A stretch of DNA of 18,303 bases from Lachnospiraceae bacterium UBA5902. Its GTDB lineage: Bacteria > Bacillota > Clostridia > Lachnospirales > Lachnospiraceae. The notes beneath the pieces were generated by a model. That model searched no databases. It saw nothing but the letters and a program-made list of their open reading frames with translations, and had not been told where the DNA came from. Shown here in pieces: positions 8,709 to 15,357 of this stretch. A program made the position numbers and the translations under genes. Each line of letters opens with the position of its first letter. Position 1 is the stretch's first letter. The stretch is from the NCBI GenBank assembly GCA_002431865.1, contig DJEI01000054.1, positions 1,252 through 19,554 on the forward strand. Reading direction: 5' to 3'.

Positions 8709-8811
8709 GGTGGTCTTAGGGAATCCTCCCGCAAGCGGGTCCCTCCCTAAGACATGTCCACCAAAGCTGAAGGATTAGTAAGCATGGTGAAGACCCGAAA
8801 GGGTAAGGAGG
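8709..8811 (+). promoter_or_regulatory. Two-hairpin leader between rpoA and rplQ
   Basis: GGTGG 8709-8713 pairs with CCACC 8758-8762, GTCTTAGGGA 8713-8722 pairs perfectly with TCCCTAAGAC 8744-8753, and an inner CCCG/CGGG stem with loop CAAG lies at 8728-8739. A second hairpin, ACCC-GAAA-GGGT, at 8793-8804 has a GNRA tetraloop and directly abuts the rplQ ribosome binding site AAGGAGG (8805-8811). There is no U-run after either stem, so these are not intrinsic terminators. An L17-binding translational control site or an RNase site that separates rpoA and rplQ dosage are the main options; both are inferences. Confidence 0.5.
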
Positions 8812-8820
8812 AAAATTAAA

Positions 8821-9357
8821 ATGGCAATGTATAGAAAACTTGGTAAAAAGTCTGATCAGAGAATCGCATTACTTCGTAATCAGGTAACACAGCTTCTCTA
8901 TCATGGAAAGATTGAGACAACAGAGGCTAGAGCGAAGGAAGTTCGTAAGATCGCTGAGCACCTTATCACACTTGCTGTTAAGGAAAAGGATAACTTTGAC
9001 GAGATCAAGGTAACTGCTAAGGTTGCCAAGAAGGACAAAGATGGCAAGCGTATCAAGGAAGTTGTAGATGGTAAGAAGGTTACACAGTACGACGAAGTTG
9101 AGAAGACAGTTAAGAAGGATCAGCCGTCCAGACTGCACGCTAGACGTCAGATGCTTAAGGTTCTCTACCCGGTAGTTGAGGTTCCTACAGATGCTGCAGG
9201 AAAGAAAGCTGCTACAAAGAAGGTAGACCTTACAGCTAAGCTCTTCGACGAGTATGCTGCAAAGTATGCTGGCCGCAAGGGTGGTTACACACGTATCGTT
9301 AAGATTGGCGAGCGTCGTGGTGACGGTGCCATGAAGGTTATTCTTGAGTTAGTTTAA
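8821..9357 (+). CDS. rplQ: 50S ribosomal protein L17, long form with an internal lysine-rich insertion
   Basis: 178 residues against about 120 in Bacillus subtilis. The family N-terminus is present ([19 protein letters not shown], then [20 protein letters not shown]) and so is the C-terminus ([18 protein letters not shown]). The extra length is mainly an insertion at about residues 53-103, rich in Lys, Asp and Val, placed before the conserved SRLHARRQ, plus a few residues around 120-135. L17 lines the outside of the peptide exit tunnel. AAGGAGG lies 9 nt before the ATG at 8821. The insertion is in frame and uses the same codons as the rest, so it is not a recent foreign insertion. Confidence 0.96.
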   Translation: MAMYRKLGKKSDQRIALLRNQVTQLLYHGKIETTEARAKEVRKIAEHLITLAVKEKDNFDEIKVTAKVAKKDKDGKRIKEVVDGKKVTQYDEVEKTVKKDQPSRLHARRQMLKVLYPVVEVPTDAAGKKAATKKVDLTAKLFDEYAAKYAGRKGGYTRIVKIGERRGDGAMKVILELV

Positions 9358-9372
9358 TCTATATAAAACCAG

Positions 9373-9406
9373 ACGGGTTGTCGAAAGGCAGCCCGTTTAT
9401 TTTTTG
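9373..9406 (+). terminator. Intrinsic terminator of the rplQ end of the operon
   Basis: ACGGGTTGTC (9373-9382) pairs with GGCAGCCCGT (9387-9396) over ten base pairs including two G-U pairs, with a GAAA tetraloop and a following T-rich tract to 9406. It lies 15 nt after the rplQ stop and closes the spc-alpha run. Confidence 0.92.
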
Positions 9407-9429
9407 TTTAATTCCCAAGATGTGATTAT

Positions 9430-9820
9430 GCTGGATAAGGGATTCCTCTAATTAAAGATAAAATAGTATACAGATCGTGCATCGATATTCATGCATATAC
9501 GATGTATTGGAATTAAGTAGTTCTAAATGTTCTGATATAGTTATTATATACGCACGCAAACGCCATGCGGGTATTGCCCCCTCGCATTGCTCGGCGGCAG
9601 GTTGTCGGACGCATGCAAAATATGAACTTCGTTCATATGCGTCCTCCGTTCGCCATCCGTGGCTCAGTGATGGCTTGCCTGAACATCGTGTTCAGGCATT
9701 GCTGTATATGAAACAGAACATTAAGAACCACTAAATTCCAAACATATGTATATGCTATGAATATGATGCACGATCCGTATGCTTATTTATTGTTCAAATT
9801 AGAGGAATCCCATATCCAGC
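9430..9820. repeat. 391-bp long imperfect palindrome with hairpin-rich centre (candidate palindromic mobile repeat or structured RNA)
   Basis: The outer 24 bases 9430-9453 and 9797-9820 are reverse complements with one mismatch. The arms continue inward with GATCGTGCATC 9473-9483 against 9765-9775 (perfect) and 9511-9534 against 9714-9737 (few mismatches), so each arm is over 100 nt. The centre has its own hairpins: ATGCG/CGCAT 9565-9587; GGACGC 9607-9612 with GCGTCC 9639-9644 enclosing ATATGAAC/GTTCATAT 9620-9638; GCCATC/GATGGC 9652-9674; and a ten-pair TGCCTGAACA/TGTTCAGGCA stem at 9676-9698. TTAT stands directly outside both ends (9426-9429 and 9821-9824), a possible target duplication, but in AT-rich DNA. 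No protein-coding signal was accepted inside. It fills most of the gene-free stretch 9407-9948. Confidence 0.8.
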
Positions 9821-9904
9821 TTATAATTATATCTTTCGCCACGCCCGAAGCCTTTTTGTGACACTGATATGTTGTAAGTTATTGTATTTTACGATTAAAA
9901 TTAG

Positions 9905-9913
9905 TGATATAAT
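9905..9913 (+). promoter_or_regulatory. Extended -10 promoter for the S66-like gene
   Basis: TGATATAAT at 9905-9913 is a perfect extended -10 box (TGn plus TATAAT). No good -35 box lies 16-18 nt upstream, as is usual for extended -10 promoters. The predicted start near 9920 gives a leader of about 29 nt before the ATG at 9949, with GGAG at 9938-9941. Confidence 0.55.
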
Positions 9914-9948
9914 AATTTCATGGAATATTTTAATATTGGAGAATTACT

Positions 9949-10782
9949 ATGACAAAGAAAATCGGAATCGTGTGCTGCTCAGATGGATTCAAGCGGACAT
10001 ACGAAAATGAGATAGAGGAATTGCAGCGGACACTGGCAGAGATGGGGATAAAGAGTGTGTTCAGTCCATTTCTGTATGCACGTGATGGTGTGGCGAGTGG
10101 AACGGCAGAAGAACGTGCGAAGGCAGTAATGGATTTTTACTTGGATGATACGATTGACGCAATCTGCGACATATCCGGTGGAGATATCGCGAATGGAGTC
10201 CTGCCATATCTAGATTATAGTATGATTGCAAAGATGCATAAGCAGTTCTGGGGATACAGTGATTTGACGACGGTATTAAATGCAATCTACTCGAAGACTG
10301 GGCAGACGGGTGTGCTGTATCAGATTCGAAATGTGCTTTATGCGAACCGGGAGCAGCAGATGACGGATGTGCACAATGCCTTGTGTGATGGTGGTGATGT
10401 GTTGTACCGCATCGATTATCATTATGTACAGGGAACGGAGATGCATGGAATCGTTGTCGGAGGAAATATCCGTTGTTTCCTGAAGCTCGCTGGGACGGCG
10501 TATATGCCGGATCTGCATGGGAAGATTCTTCTTCTGGAGAGCCGCTCCGGGACGGTGGCGCGCATGGAAACCTATCTGAGCCAGTTACAGCAGATCGGTG
10601 CATTTGAGGCGATTGCGGGTATTCTGCTTGGAACATTTACGGAGATGGAAGCAAAGCAGTGTACGCCGGATATTATGCAGCTTGTGAAGAAGTATGTGAG
10701 AAAAACAATGCCGATTGCGGTCACGAAGCAGATCGGACATGGGACAGATGCCAAAGGAATTGTAATAGGCGGAGAATTGTAA
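9949..10782 (+). CDS. S66 family LD-carboxypeptidase-like protein lacking the nucleophile serine
   Basis: 277 residues. It resembles the S66 family (LdcA, MccF), which trims L,D-peptide bonds in murein peptides or hydrolyses related amides. Family features are the N-terminal half ending in SGGDIANGVLPYLDY (around 76-90) followed by FWGYSDLT (the usual GYSD motif), and a C-terminal half with LLLES and IGHGTDAKG. The nucleophile normally sits in GG-x-x-S; here the aligned position is Ala81 (codon GCG at 10189-10191). The other expected triad members, E197 and H264, remain. It has no signal peptide, so it is probably cytosolic. It may be an inactive homologue or a subfamily with another chemistry. 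The fold assignment is fairly sure; activity is not. Confidence 0.8.
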   Translation: MTKKIGIVCCSDGFKRTYENEIEELQRTLAEMGIKSVFSPFLYARDGVASGTAEERAKAVMDFYLDDTIDAICDISGGDIANGVLPYLDYSMIAKMHKQFWGYSDLTTVLNAIYSKTGQTGVLYQIRNVLYANREQQMTDVHNALCDGGDVLYRIDYHYVQGTEMHGIVVGGNIRCFLKLAGTAYMPDLHGKILLLESRSGTVARMETYLSQLQQIGAFEAIAGILLGTFTEMEAKQCTPDIMQLVKKYVRKTMPIAVTKQIGHGTDAKGIVIGGEL

Positions 10783-10791
10783 TTTTTCGTC

Positions 10792-10812
10792 ACGTATTTT
10801 ACGGAAATACGT
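10792..10812 (+). terminator. Weak stem-loop after the S66-like gene
   Basis: ACGTATTTT 10792-10800 pairs with GAAATACGT 10804-10812 with one G-U pair and a three-base loop. The stem is AT-rich and is followed by TTGCC rather than a T-run, so termination is doubtful. It directly abuts the next promoter. Confidence 0.35.
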
Positions 10813-10841
10813 TTGCCTTGCCGTGCATATGATGGTATGAT
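10813..10841 (+). promoter_or_regulatory. Likely sigma-A promoter for the pilin-like gene
   Basis: TTGCCT at 10813-10818 and TATGAT at 10836-10841 are 17 nt apart. The -10 box matches five of six consensus bases. A start near 10848 would give a leader of about 36 nt before the chosen ATG at 10884. Confidence 0.5.
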
Positions 10842-10883
10842 GACTTTAGTTGTGAAAAGTTCAATTATATGTGGGGTAGGGGT

Positions 10884-11513
10884 ATGAAAAAACGGAGAAA
10901 TAATTCAGACAATGCAGGTTTCACACTGGTAGAATTGATTATTGCAATTGCAATCATGGCGGTGCTCGCTGGAGCGATTGGACTGGCAGTCATTCGGTAT
11001 ATTAAGAAAGCCAGAGCATCAAATGCGACGGAGGAGCTTCGGACAATTGTCTCGGCGGTTGAGACGGGAATGGTTTCCAGTTATGCGGAAGATCATGAGA
11101 TGAATCTGGATAAGACCTATACGGATGATGCGGGGAATGCGCAGCGATGCGGTGTGCTTACGAATTACATGATCAGCCGGGCACAGAATAAAAGCGCAAA
11201 TGGCGTTACCGATGCAAATGCGTTGGAGTATTATTTTGCACAGAAGGTGTTGGAGGAACTGAATGCGGAGAATGGAAGTGACTATCGTTTCCTGAATTTT
11301 ATGGGTGACGAGGATGAGCCGCTTGGAATGAATTGTGATTCGTTCTATGGACAGTTTGGGTGTCCGGGCGTGATTGTCGTGTATGGCGGAGAAGGAAAGG
11401 TGCTGTTTGCGCAGTATTATAATTCTGGCTGCCTGATTCAATACGTTGCCGGTGATGGATATACATACCTGCAGGATGTGAAAACATTTGCCGGTGCGCC
11501 GAAGATCCAGTAG
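10884..11513 (+). CDS. Type IV pilin-like protein (prepilin-type N-terminus)
   Basis: 209 residues from this start. A short basic leader, MKKRRNNSDNAG, ends in Gly before the class III prepilin processing site, and the mature part begins FTLVELIIAIAIMAVLAG with the conserved Glu at +5 and a hydrophobic helix of about 22 residues. The rest is a globular domain (about residues 40-209) without a recognised subfamily; it has several cysteines (as in AQRCGVLT, MNCDSF, QFGCPG and SGCLIQ) that could form disulfides outside the cell. An in-frame ATG at 10869 lacks a ribosome binding site; GTGGGG at 10871-10876 supports 10884. No prepilin peptidase, pilus ATPase or platform gene is nearby, so it is an orphan here. 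It could be a pseudopilin of a secretion or competence-type system. Confidence 0.8.
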   Translation: MKKRRNNSDNAGFTLVELIIAIAIMAVLAGAIGLAVIRYIKKARASNATEELRTIVSAVETGMVSSYAEDHEMNLDKTYTDDAGNAQRCGVLTNYMISRAQNKSANGVTDANALEYYFAQKVLEELNAENGSDYRFLNFMGDEDEPLGMNCDSFYGQFGCPGVIVVYGGEGKVLFAQYYNSGCLIQYVAGDGYTYLQDVKTFAGAPKIQ

Positions 11514-11560
11514 AGAAGCATCTGGCAATAGAAGTGATAACAGTATAGAAGCATAAAATC

Positions 11561-11605
11561 AAAAAGAGATTGACTGTGTACCAATCAGTCAATCTCTTTT
11601 TCTGT
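11561..11605. terminator. Bidirectional terminator between convergent genes
   Basis: A perfect 16-bp stem, AAAAAGAGATTGACTG (11561-11576) with CAGTCAATCTCTTTTT (11586-11601), encloses a nine-base loop. A-run and T-run on the two sides give a U-tract in both directions. It lies 47 nt after the pilin-like gene and 51 nt after the stop of the - strand gene, so it probably serves both. Confidence 0.9.
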
Positions 11606-11652
11606 CACTTTATAGTTTGGAATACAGTATTATTTCTGGCTGCAAATCATAA

Positions 11653-12195
11653 TTATGGTTCCATAGATTTCGTGTCAACCATCTGAACAGCTCCTGCGAA
11701 GTTTCCATGGAAATAATTACTGATTTCATCGGTGTAGCCGTAGACGATACCCTTTCTGTATGGGAATAGCAGATTCTGTAACTGTCCGATTGCTTCATCA
11801 AGCGGTGCTTTCTTGGAGAAGCCACCGGTTGTGACCTGTCCGAGAGAATAAGTTCCGCCGTCTCTGGCAAGCAGATATAAAGTGTGCGTCTTACTTACCG
11901 GAATGAAATACGAAGTCTGCTTCAGAATATTTCCATAGATCCACATGATATCGCGGATTGGAATTACGCGTACCGTCTTTGCCTCATAGACAAGAATGGC
12001 GGTTGGTGTTGCAACGAAAGAGAACGCATCTATGCCGTAAGGAATCTGCTGATCGAGCATCGCGATTTCCTGTGGAGAAAGCAGGTTCCATGAAGCTTCC
12101 GCAGCCGCGTATTTCTTCTTGTTAAATGCAGTTTGTTTAATACCGCCCCAGGCAGTAATCCGCGCATTGATGTTTGGAAAATTTGTAAAATCCAT
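11653..12195 (-). CDS. Hypothetical protein, possible PH-like beta-barrel domain
   Basis: 180 residues, not recognised. The ATG at 12195 is chosen because GGGAGGG (complement of 12201-12207) lies 5 nt upstream; the frame stays open for 20 more codons without a ribosome binding site. There is no signal peptide or membrane segment, so it is probably cytosolic. Residues 57-88 form alternating hydrophobic strands (FSFVATPTAILVYEA then TVRVIPIRDIMWIYG), a pattern resembling bacterial PH-like domains that set a basal signal from membrane or stress inputs; this resemblance is only an inference. A glycine-rich turn region follows near 112-126, then a helix and an aromatic C-terminus. It is transcribed toward the pilin-like gene and shares the terminator at 11561-11605. 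Confidence 0.7.
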   Translation of the reverse strand: MDFTNFPNINARITAWGGIKQTAFNKKKYAAAEASWNLLSPQEIAMLDQQIPYGIDAFSFVATPTAILVYEAKTVRVIPIRDIMWIYGNILKQTSYFIPVSKTHTLYLLARDGGTYSLGQVTTGGFSKKAPLDEAIGQLQNLLFPYRKGIVYGYTDEISNYFHGNFAGAVQMVDTKSMEP

Positions 12196-12220
12196 ATGTA
12201 CCCTCCCAATGTGTGTAAAT

Positions 12221-12244
12221 AATTGTCTGTAAATGCAGACAATT
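12221..12244. promoter_or_regulatory. Nine-pair inverted repeat upstream of the hypothetical gene
   Basis: AATTGTCTG 12221-12229 is the reverse complement of CAGACAATT 12236-12244 with a six-base spacer. It lies 26 nt upstream of the - strand start at 12195, inside the probable leader or promoter region, so it could be an operator or a leader hairpin. TATAAT on the - strand at 12300-12305 is a possible -10 box further upstream, without a convincing -35 box. Confidence 0.4.
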
Positions 12245-12343
12245 AGTTTGAACAAGCCATGTGAAACACTTGTGGTTTCATAATAGCAAATTCATATAAA
12301 TTATAGCATATTGTGAAAATTTTTCTATACTTTTGAGAAAAAA

Positions 12344-12373
12344 TTGCGGGATACATAGAAAAGATGGTATAGT
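12344..12373 (+). promoter_or_regulatory. Possible promoter for the ecfA fusion gene
   Basis: TTGCGG at 12344-12349 and TATAGT at 12368-12373 are 18 nt apart. The -10 box matches five of six bases. The surrounding sequence is AT-rich and the next gene starts at 12435. Divergent to the - strand gene. Confidence 0.4.
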
Positions 12374-12434
12374 AAAGAATATGTGAAGAGACAAACAGTC
12401 TGAATAAAAGCGTGAATCAGGAATATAGAAGAGC

Positions 12435-14264
12435 ATGATAAAAATCAGAGATCTTACATTTGAATATTTTGACCGGGACGAGGAAGGAAATCTGACGGAG
12501 ATGGTAAATGCAATCCGCGGGATTAATTTTGATGCGGACGAGGGCGAGTTTATCGTTGTGGCAGGCGTGAATGGCAGTGGGAAGAGCACATTTGCCAAGA
12601 TCTTAAACCGGCTGCTGTTGCCAATCGAGGGAACCGTTCTGATTGGCGGACTTGATGCAATGCAGGAGGAGAATATTATTCCAATTCGGAAAATGGTTGG
12701 CATGGTGTTTCAGAATCCGGACGATCAGCTGATCGGCAGTGTCGTGGAGGAGGATGTCGCTTTCGGCGCGGAGAATATCGGCGTGCCACACAAGGAACTG
12801 GTGAAGCGTGTGGAGGATGCACTTGCACGGGTAGGACTTTCGGCATCCATGCGGATTGAAGAATTGTCTGGTGGAGGAAAGCAGAAGGTGGCGATTGCCG
12901 GCGTGCTTGCAATGAAACCGCGCTGTATCGTGCTCGATGAGGCGACCAGTATGCTGGATCCGGGATCCAGATGGGATGTGCTGCAGTTGATGAAGGAGCT
13001 GCAGAAGCAGGGGATTACAATCATTTTGATTACCCATTTGATGGAAGAGCTTTTGCTGGCAGACCGGATCTATGTGCTGCATCAGGGAAGGCTTGGCTTG
13101 AAGGGCAGCCGGGAAGCGCTTTTTGCACAACCGGAGAAGCTACGTGAGTTTGGCCTGGAACTTCCGATGACCGTGCAGCTTGCACATGCTCTGGCAGAGC
13201 GCGGGTGTGTGCGGACGAAGGATTTATTTTCGGTGGAAGCGATTGCGGAACGGATATACAAGGAACATCCATATGCATTTCTGAAGGAAAAGACGATGGA
13301 GTCTGTATCTGTGGATAAGAAAGCGAAAGCGTTGTCGCAGGCAATTGTATTTCAACATGTGAACTTATTATATGGTAAGAAACCAATTTTAAATGATGTA
13401 AGTTGTTCCATCGAGAAGGGCAGTTATACGGCAATCATCGGACCATCAGGGGCAGGAAAATCGACGCTTCTGCAGATGATTCCGGCGCTTATTTCGCCAA
13501 CGGATGGAAGCATCTATGTAGATGGAATGGAAGTGACGGATACTTCTGCGGATATCGCAGCATTGCGTAAGAAAATCGGGTTCATTTTCCAGTATCCTGA
13601 ACAGCAGTTATTCGCGAAAAATGTTTATGAGGATGTGGTATTTGGACCACGGAATGTCGGCATCAGTGAGGTCGAAGCGGAGAAACGTGCGTATGAGGCG
13701 ATTCAGTTTGTCGGGCTGCCACAGGATGTCTATGATCTGCCAATGGATAAGCTGTCTGGCGGGCAGAAACGGCGTGTGGCGCTGGCTGGTGTGATCGCGA
13801 TGCAGCCGGATTATCTGATCTTAGATGAACCGTTGGCAGGGCTTGATCCGGTTGGAAAGAAAAAGATGCTGGAGATTCTGCGCGCGTTACATCGGGATGC
13901 GGGAATTACAGTGGTTGTAGTCAGTCACGATGCGGATGCAGTCGTGGAGGACGCAGAGCAGGTATTGTATTTGAAAGATGGAAAAATCGTGGAGCAGGGG
14001 GCATCTGCAGATGTATTTTATCGGTTGTGGCTGCGGGAGATGGAGCATATGACACAGAACAAGGGGACAGAAATGACTGCGGCACAGACAGGGTACAGAA
14101 GTCCTGTGCGGTTTCCCGGAGAAATGCTCTCAGAAGCGGTCTGCGAGCTTCCGGTCTGCATGCAGTTGTTGATCCGCCTGCGTATCATGGGACTTCCGGT
14201 ATCATGTAAGCATACACAGACTGCGGAGACGGTGCAGGCGATCGTGGATGCGATTTCTGGATGA
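12435..14264 (+). CDS. Fused ECF transporter ATPase EcfA1-EcfA2 (two ABC domains in one chain)
   Basis: 609 residues containing two complete ABC ATPases that are separate proteins (about 280 residues each) in most Firmicutes. Half 1: Walker A GVNGSGKST at 44-52, Q-loop FQNPDDQ at 92-98, signature LSGGG at 144-148, Walker B IVLDE at 165-169, switch His 201. Half 2: Walker A GPSGAGKST at 336-344, Q-loop FQYPEQQ, signature LSGGQ at 440-444, LILDE at 461-465, His 498. Both halves keep the EcfA C-terminal region (LELPMTVQLAHAL and ELPVCMQLLIRL). The pair energizes EcfT and substrate-binding S components for vitamin or metal uptake at the inner face of the membrane. In half 1 the signature Gln is Gly, which may make one composite ATP site weak. 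ecfT follows 145 nt later. Confidence 0.95.
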   Translation: MIKIRDLTFEYFDRDEEGNLTEMVNAIRGINFDADEGEFIVVAGVNGSGKSTFAKILNRLLLPIEGTVLIGGLDAMQEENIIPIRKMVGMVFQNPDDQLIGSVVEEDVAFGAENIGVPHKELVKRVEDALARVGLSASMRIEELSGGGKQKVAIAGVLAMKPRCIVLDEATSMLDPGSRWDVLQLMKELQKQGITIILITHLMEELLLADRIYVLHQGRLGLKGSREALFAQPEKLREFGLELPMTVQLAHALAERGCVRTKDLFSVEAIAERIYKEHPYAFLKEKTMESVSVDKKAKALSQAIVFQHVNLLYGKKPILNDVSCSIEKGSYTAIIGPSGAGKSTLLQMIPALISPTDGSIYVDGMEVTDTSADIAALRKKIGFIFQYPEQQLFAKNVYEDVVFGPRNVGISEVEAEKRAYEAIQFVGLPQDVYDLPMDKLSGGQKRRVALAGVIAMQPDYLILDEPLAGLDPVGKKKMLEILRALHRDAGITVVVVSHDADAVVEDAEQVLYLKDGKIVEQGASADVFYRLWLREMEHMTQNKGTEMTAAQTGYRSPVRFPGEMLSEAVCELPVCMQLLIRLRIMGLPVSCKHTQTAETVQAIVDAISG

Positions 14265-14289
14265 TTTAGTATATAGATATTGTAGTACA

Positions 14290-14312
14290 AAATAGTTCAC
14301 ATACAACTATTT
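14290..14312 (+). other. Stem-loop in the ecfA-ecfT spacer
   Basis: AAATAGTT 14290-14297 pairs with AACTATTT 14305-14312 over a seven-base loop. The 145-nt spacer also holds two copies of ATGAGGTAT (14319-14327 and 14351-14359) and a weak promoter-like pair TTGAAA 14333-14338 and TATGTT 14357-14362. No U-run follows the stem, so it is not a good terminator. Confidence 0.35.
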
Positions 14313-14409
14313 ATGCTGCATGAGGTATATGATTGAAACAGTATATTAGTATGAGGTATGTTCGGCTTGGGTACAGTTGTATGAAATATGTCTAAAAAGA
14401 GGTAGGAAT

Positions 14410-15189
14410 ATGATGAAGGATATCACATGGGGGCAGTACCATAGTGTGGATTCGATGATCCACCGGCTGGATCCCCGAGTCAAAATTCGATTTACAATTG
14501 TATATATTATCCTGCTGTTGCTGGATCGGAATCTTCTGTTGTTTTTATTGCTTACTGCGGTATTTGCCGGTGTGTGGGCGTGCAGCCGGGTGCCGATGCG
14601 CAAGATGATACGCGGAACGAAGGGGGTGTTCATTTTTATCTTAATTTGCAGTATATTAAATGCATTTACCGTGCATGGAACGATGCTGGTAAAGCTTGGT
14701 GTGCTCACAATCTCGAAGGAGGGACTGATCAAAGCAGGATTTGTGTTCTGGCGTATGCTGCTTTTGATTCTGATGTCGAGCCTGCTGATGTATACGACGA
14801 CTCCGACGAGACTGACGGACGGCATGGAGAAATGCATGCATCTAAGTGGTGGCGTGGCAATGGGAATCACGATCGCGCTGCGGTTTGTACCGATATTATT
14901 TGGAGAGTTAGACCGGATCATGAAGGCACAGATGGCACGTGGCGCGGACTTCAGGAAGGGCAATCCGGTTGTGCGCTTAAAGAAGCTTCGGACGGTGATA
15001 TTGCCGCTTTTTCAGAATGCAATGTCGCGTGCCGGACATCTGGGCGATGCAATGGACAGCCGTTGTTATACAGGTGGCAAAGGACGGACGAAGCTGCATC
15101 CACTTGTGTATGAGAGACGGGATGTGGCTGCGTATGTGTGCATGCTGGTGATGGTTGTGGCGTCGATTATTCTAATTATCAAATTTTAA
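14410..15189 (+). CDS. ecfT: ECF transporter transmembrane subunit EcfT
   Basis: 259 residues. EcfT couples the EcfA ATPases to substrate-binding S components. Hydrophobic segments are visible at about residues 28-57, 72-90, 110-130, 148-166 and 236-259. The two coupling motifs that dock in the ATPase grooves are present: ARG at 176-178 (KAQMARGADF) and SRC at 217-219 (AMDSRCYTGG). The start is the ATG at 14410, 7 nt after AAGAGG at 14397-14402; upstream in-frame starts have no ribosome binding site. It follows the fused ecfA gene and precedes truA in the usual Firmicute order. No substrate-specific S component is next to it, so this is the shared group II type module. Confidence 0.94.
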   Translation: MMKDITWGQYHSVDSMIHRLDPRVKIRFTIVYIILLLLDRNLLLFLLLTAVFAGVWACSRVPMRKMIRGTKGVFIFILICSILNAFTVHGTMLVKLGVLTISKEGLIKAGFVFWRMLLLILMSSLLMYTTTPTRLTDGMEKCMHLSGGVAMGITIALRFVPILFGELDRIMKAQMARGADFRKGNPVVRLKKLRTVILPLFQNAMSRAGHLGDAMDSRCYTGGKGRTKLHPLVYERRDVAAYVCMLVMVVASIILIIKF

Positions 15190-15357
15190 CTTTGCATAGT
15201 GATGATAAGTGTAATAAATAGAAAACATAAATCACAATGATATAGGCATTTTATGATATTAGTCAAGTGATTTGTATATAGAAGTAATGATATATTTTAT
15301 GTGTCTATATTTTGAATTGAACTATAAGATATCAGAAAGAGAAAGGAGATTCGCTCC

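Noticed and set aside
8709..8762. Intrinsic terminator after rpoA
   Set aside because: The stem is strong but no U-run follows, and rplQ continues the operon.
9477..9734. 85-residue open frame inside the palindrome
   Set aside because: It spans the hairpin centre and one arm, has no ribosome binding site, and its composition reflects the palindromic DNA. It is most likely chance.
10061..10636. 191-residue open frame antisense to the S66-like gene
   Set aside because: It is His- and Ser-rich as expected for a reverse-frame shadow, and the sense frame has clear family motifs and a ribosome binding site.
12725..13024. 99-residue open frame antisense to the ecfA fusion
   Set aside because: Shadow of the ABC domain coding frame; no ribosome binding site and no family features.
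14574..15113. 179-residue open frame overlapping ecfT in another frame
   Set aside because: The ecfT frame shows membrane segments and coupling motifs; this frame has neither a start signal nor known motifs.
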